Made by a program: the position numbers and the translations under genes. The notes beneath the pieces are model-generated. The model saw only the letters and a program-made list of their open reading frames with translations, was not told the DNA's origin and did not search any database. Positions 63,337 to 64,000 of a DNA stretch of 64,000 nt are shown here, piece by piece. Numbering within the stretch: position 1 is the stretch's first letter; every line of letters starts with the position of its first letter. The stretch is from Flavobacteriaceae bacterium. Its GTDB lineage: Bacteria > Bacteroidota > Bacteroidia > Flavobacteriales > Flavobacteriaceae. The stretch is taken from NCBI GenBank assembly GCA_020854235.1, contig JADZFW010000018.1, forward strand, positions 1 through 64,000. The letters run 5' to 3'.

Positions 63337-63373
63337 CAAAAAAAAACCGCCAACATAAGTTGACGGTTTATAT
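63337..63373 (-). terminator. terminator of the RRM gene
   Basis: AAACCGCCAAC (63344-63354) pairs with GTTGACGGTTT (63359-63369) with one mismatch around ATAA. The minus strand then reads a long T-run. Confidence 0.8.
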
Positions 63374-63393
63374 AAGATCAAGGAATAAAAATT

Positions 63394-63813
63394 TTAGTAA
63401 TTTTTGTTTCCTCCAAATTTGTTTCCACCAAATCCGCCACGGTCACCGCCACGGTTGTCACCACCTCTGTATCCACCACCGCCTGAGCGATTGTTTCCAC
63501 CACCGAAACCTCCACGGTTTCCTCCACCGCCACCGCGATTGAATCCTCCTCCACCTGTGCGTGGACGATCTTCTCTTGGTTCAGCTTTTTTAACTACGAT
63601 AACGCTTTTATCGTATTCGCATCCGTCTAATTCGCTAATTGCTTTTTGAGCTTCCTCTTCGTTACCCATTTCTACGAATCCAAATCTTTTAGATTCTCCG
63701 GTAAATTTGTCTTTGATTACATTTGCAGATACAACCTCGCCGTATTCTTCAAATAATTCTTTTAAGTCATCACTGGTTACACCAGCACTCAACTTTGCTA
63801 CGAAAATGTTCAT
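63394..63813 (-). CDS. RNA-binding protein with one RRM and glycine-rich tail
   Basis: 139 residues. The RRM occupies about 1-80 with RNP-2 NIFVAKLS and RNP-1 KRFGFVEM. The tail (about 85-139) is made of GGG, NRGG and RGG-like repeats ending FGGNKNY. Such small RRM proteins in bacteria bind single-stranded RNA and are often cold-induced. A -7 box lies at 63912-63919, implying a ~90-nt leader. Confidence 0.95.
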   Translation of the reverse strand: MNIFVAKLSAGVTSDDLKELFEEYGEVVSANVIKDKFTGESKRFGFVEMGNEEEAQKAISELDGCEYDKSVIVVKKAEPREDRPRTGGGGFNRGGGGGNRGGFGGGNNRSGGGGYRGGDNRGGDRGGFGGNKFGGNKNY

Positions 63814-63911
63814 GTTTGAAATAAAAATTAAAAATTAAAAAATTGATAGAAATCAAGTAAGCAATTCATTTTAAATAATAAGAGGTGCAATACAAAAATC
63901 ACTATTGGGTG

Positions 63912-63919
63912 CAAATGTA
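63912..63919 (-). promoter_or_regulatory. -7 box of the RRM gene
   Basis: TACATTTG on the minus strand, followed by C. The start codon is about 100 bp away. No clear -33 element. Confidence 0.5.
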
Positions 63920-64000
63920 TGTTAAAAAATTGAAATATAGTGTATTTGGAAATTATTTTTTATTTTGTTATTTGAAATGTGAAGGGTTTAAATGAAAAAA

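Noticed and set aside
63404-63649. Proline-rich plus-strand frame opposite the RRM gene
   Set aside because: It is the complement of the glycine-rich tail codons (GGN/NCC) and has no independent support.

Overview
The window looks like chromosome from a Bacteroidota member, most likely class Flavobacteriia. The DNA is AT-rich. Many genes are preceded by the Bacteroidota promoter (TTTG or TTG, 17-20 bp, then TAnnTTTG) rather than by a clear Shine-Dalgarno site. Typical lineage markers are present: PD40/OmpA outer-membrane proteins, a patatin/beta-barrel fusion, a DUF1800/DUF1501 pair, a Cys-poor DksA-like protein, a thymidine kinase without zinc cysteines and a PID-type C-terminal sorting protein. 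No rRNA, phage, plasmid or CRISPR locus was seen.

Layout. 0-6.6 kb: a secreted unknown, a thioesterase, a DMT transporter, an S23-type four-helix-bundle gene set among 7-bp repeats, tsaB and a patatin-barrel protein. 6.8-14.8 kb: a leftward RND efflux operon (tetR, tolC, quinone reductase, SDR, adaptor, pump) with an autoregulatory-looking tetR promoter. 15-22 kb: a polyprenyl synthase, an Lrp regulator, and the leftward pdxA-yceD-rpmF-fabH-accB-accC group linking vitamin B6, a ribosomal protein and fatty-acid initiation. 22-31 kb: a sorting-signal mini-protein, tRNA-Leu, a second DMT transporter, yicC-gmk-nadD, a TIGR00266 protein, DUF1800/DUF1501, a methyltransferase and map. 31-49.5 kb: a CoA-transferase, ferredoxin, mscS, a zinc peptidase, asparaginase, two tandem PD40/OmpA proteins, an unusual ileS, a DksA-like gene, a histidine kinase, tdk, alr, mscL and tRNA-fMet.

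49.5-58 kb is the accessory part. It has two different REP-associated tyrosine transposases (RAYT), each with its own palindromic REP family, three REP-bounded ~120-bp elements, small lipoproteins of unknown function and a tRNA-Arg with a damaged-looking acceptor stem; menC and a CPBP protease lie inside it. 58-64 kb: a dicarboxylate/glutamate symporter, a striking 18-unit 21-bp tandem array, a LOG-family gene, an FGGY kinase and a glycine-rich RRM protein.

The most unusual theme is repeat structure. Every tandem array identified by eye, apart from the 47-bp duplication beside the second RAYT, has a period of 7 bp or 21 bp, and most 7-bp arrays lie just upstream of a start codon or tRNA. One RAYT carries a copy of its own REP cluster in frame inside its coding sequence. 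The isoleucyl-tRNA synthetase has GIHH in place of the HIGH signature, an arrangement linked to mupirocin hyper-resistance in IleRS2 enzymes. All calls come from reading the sequence; no database search was run.
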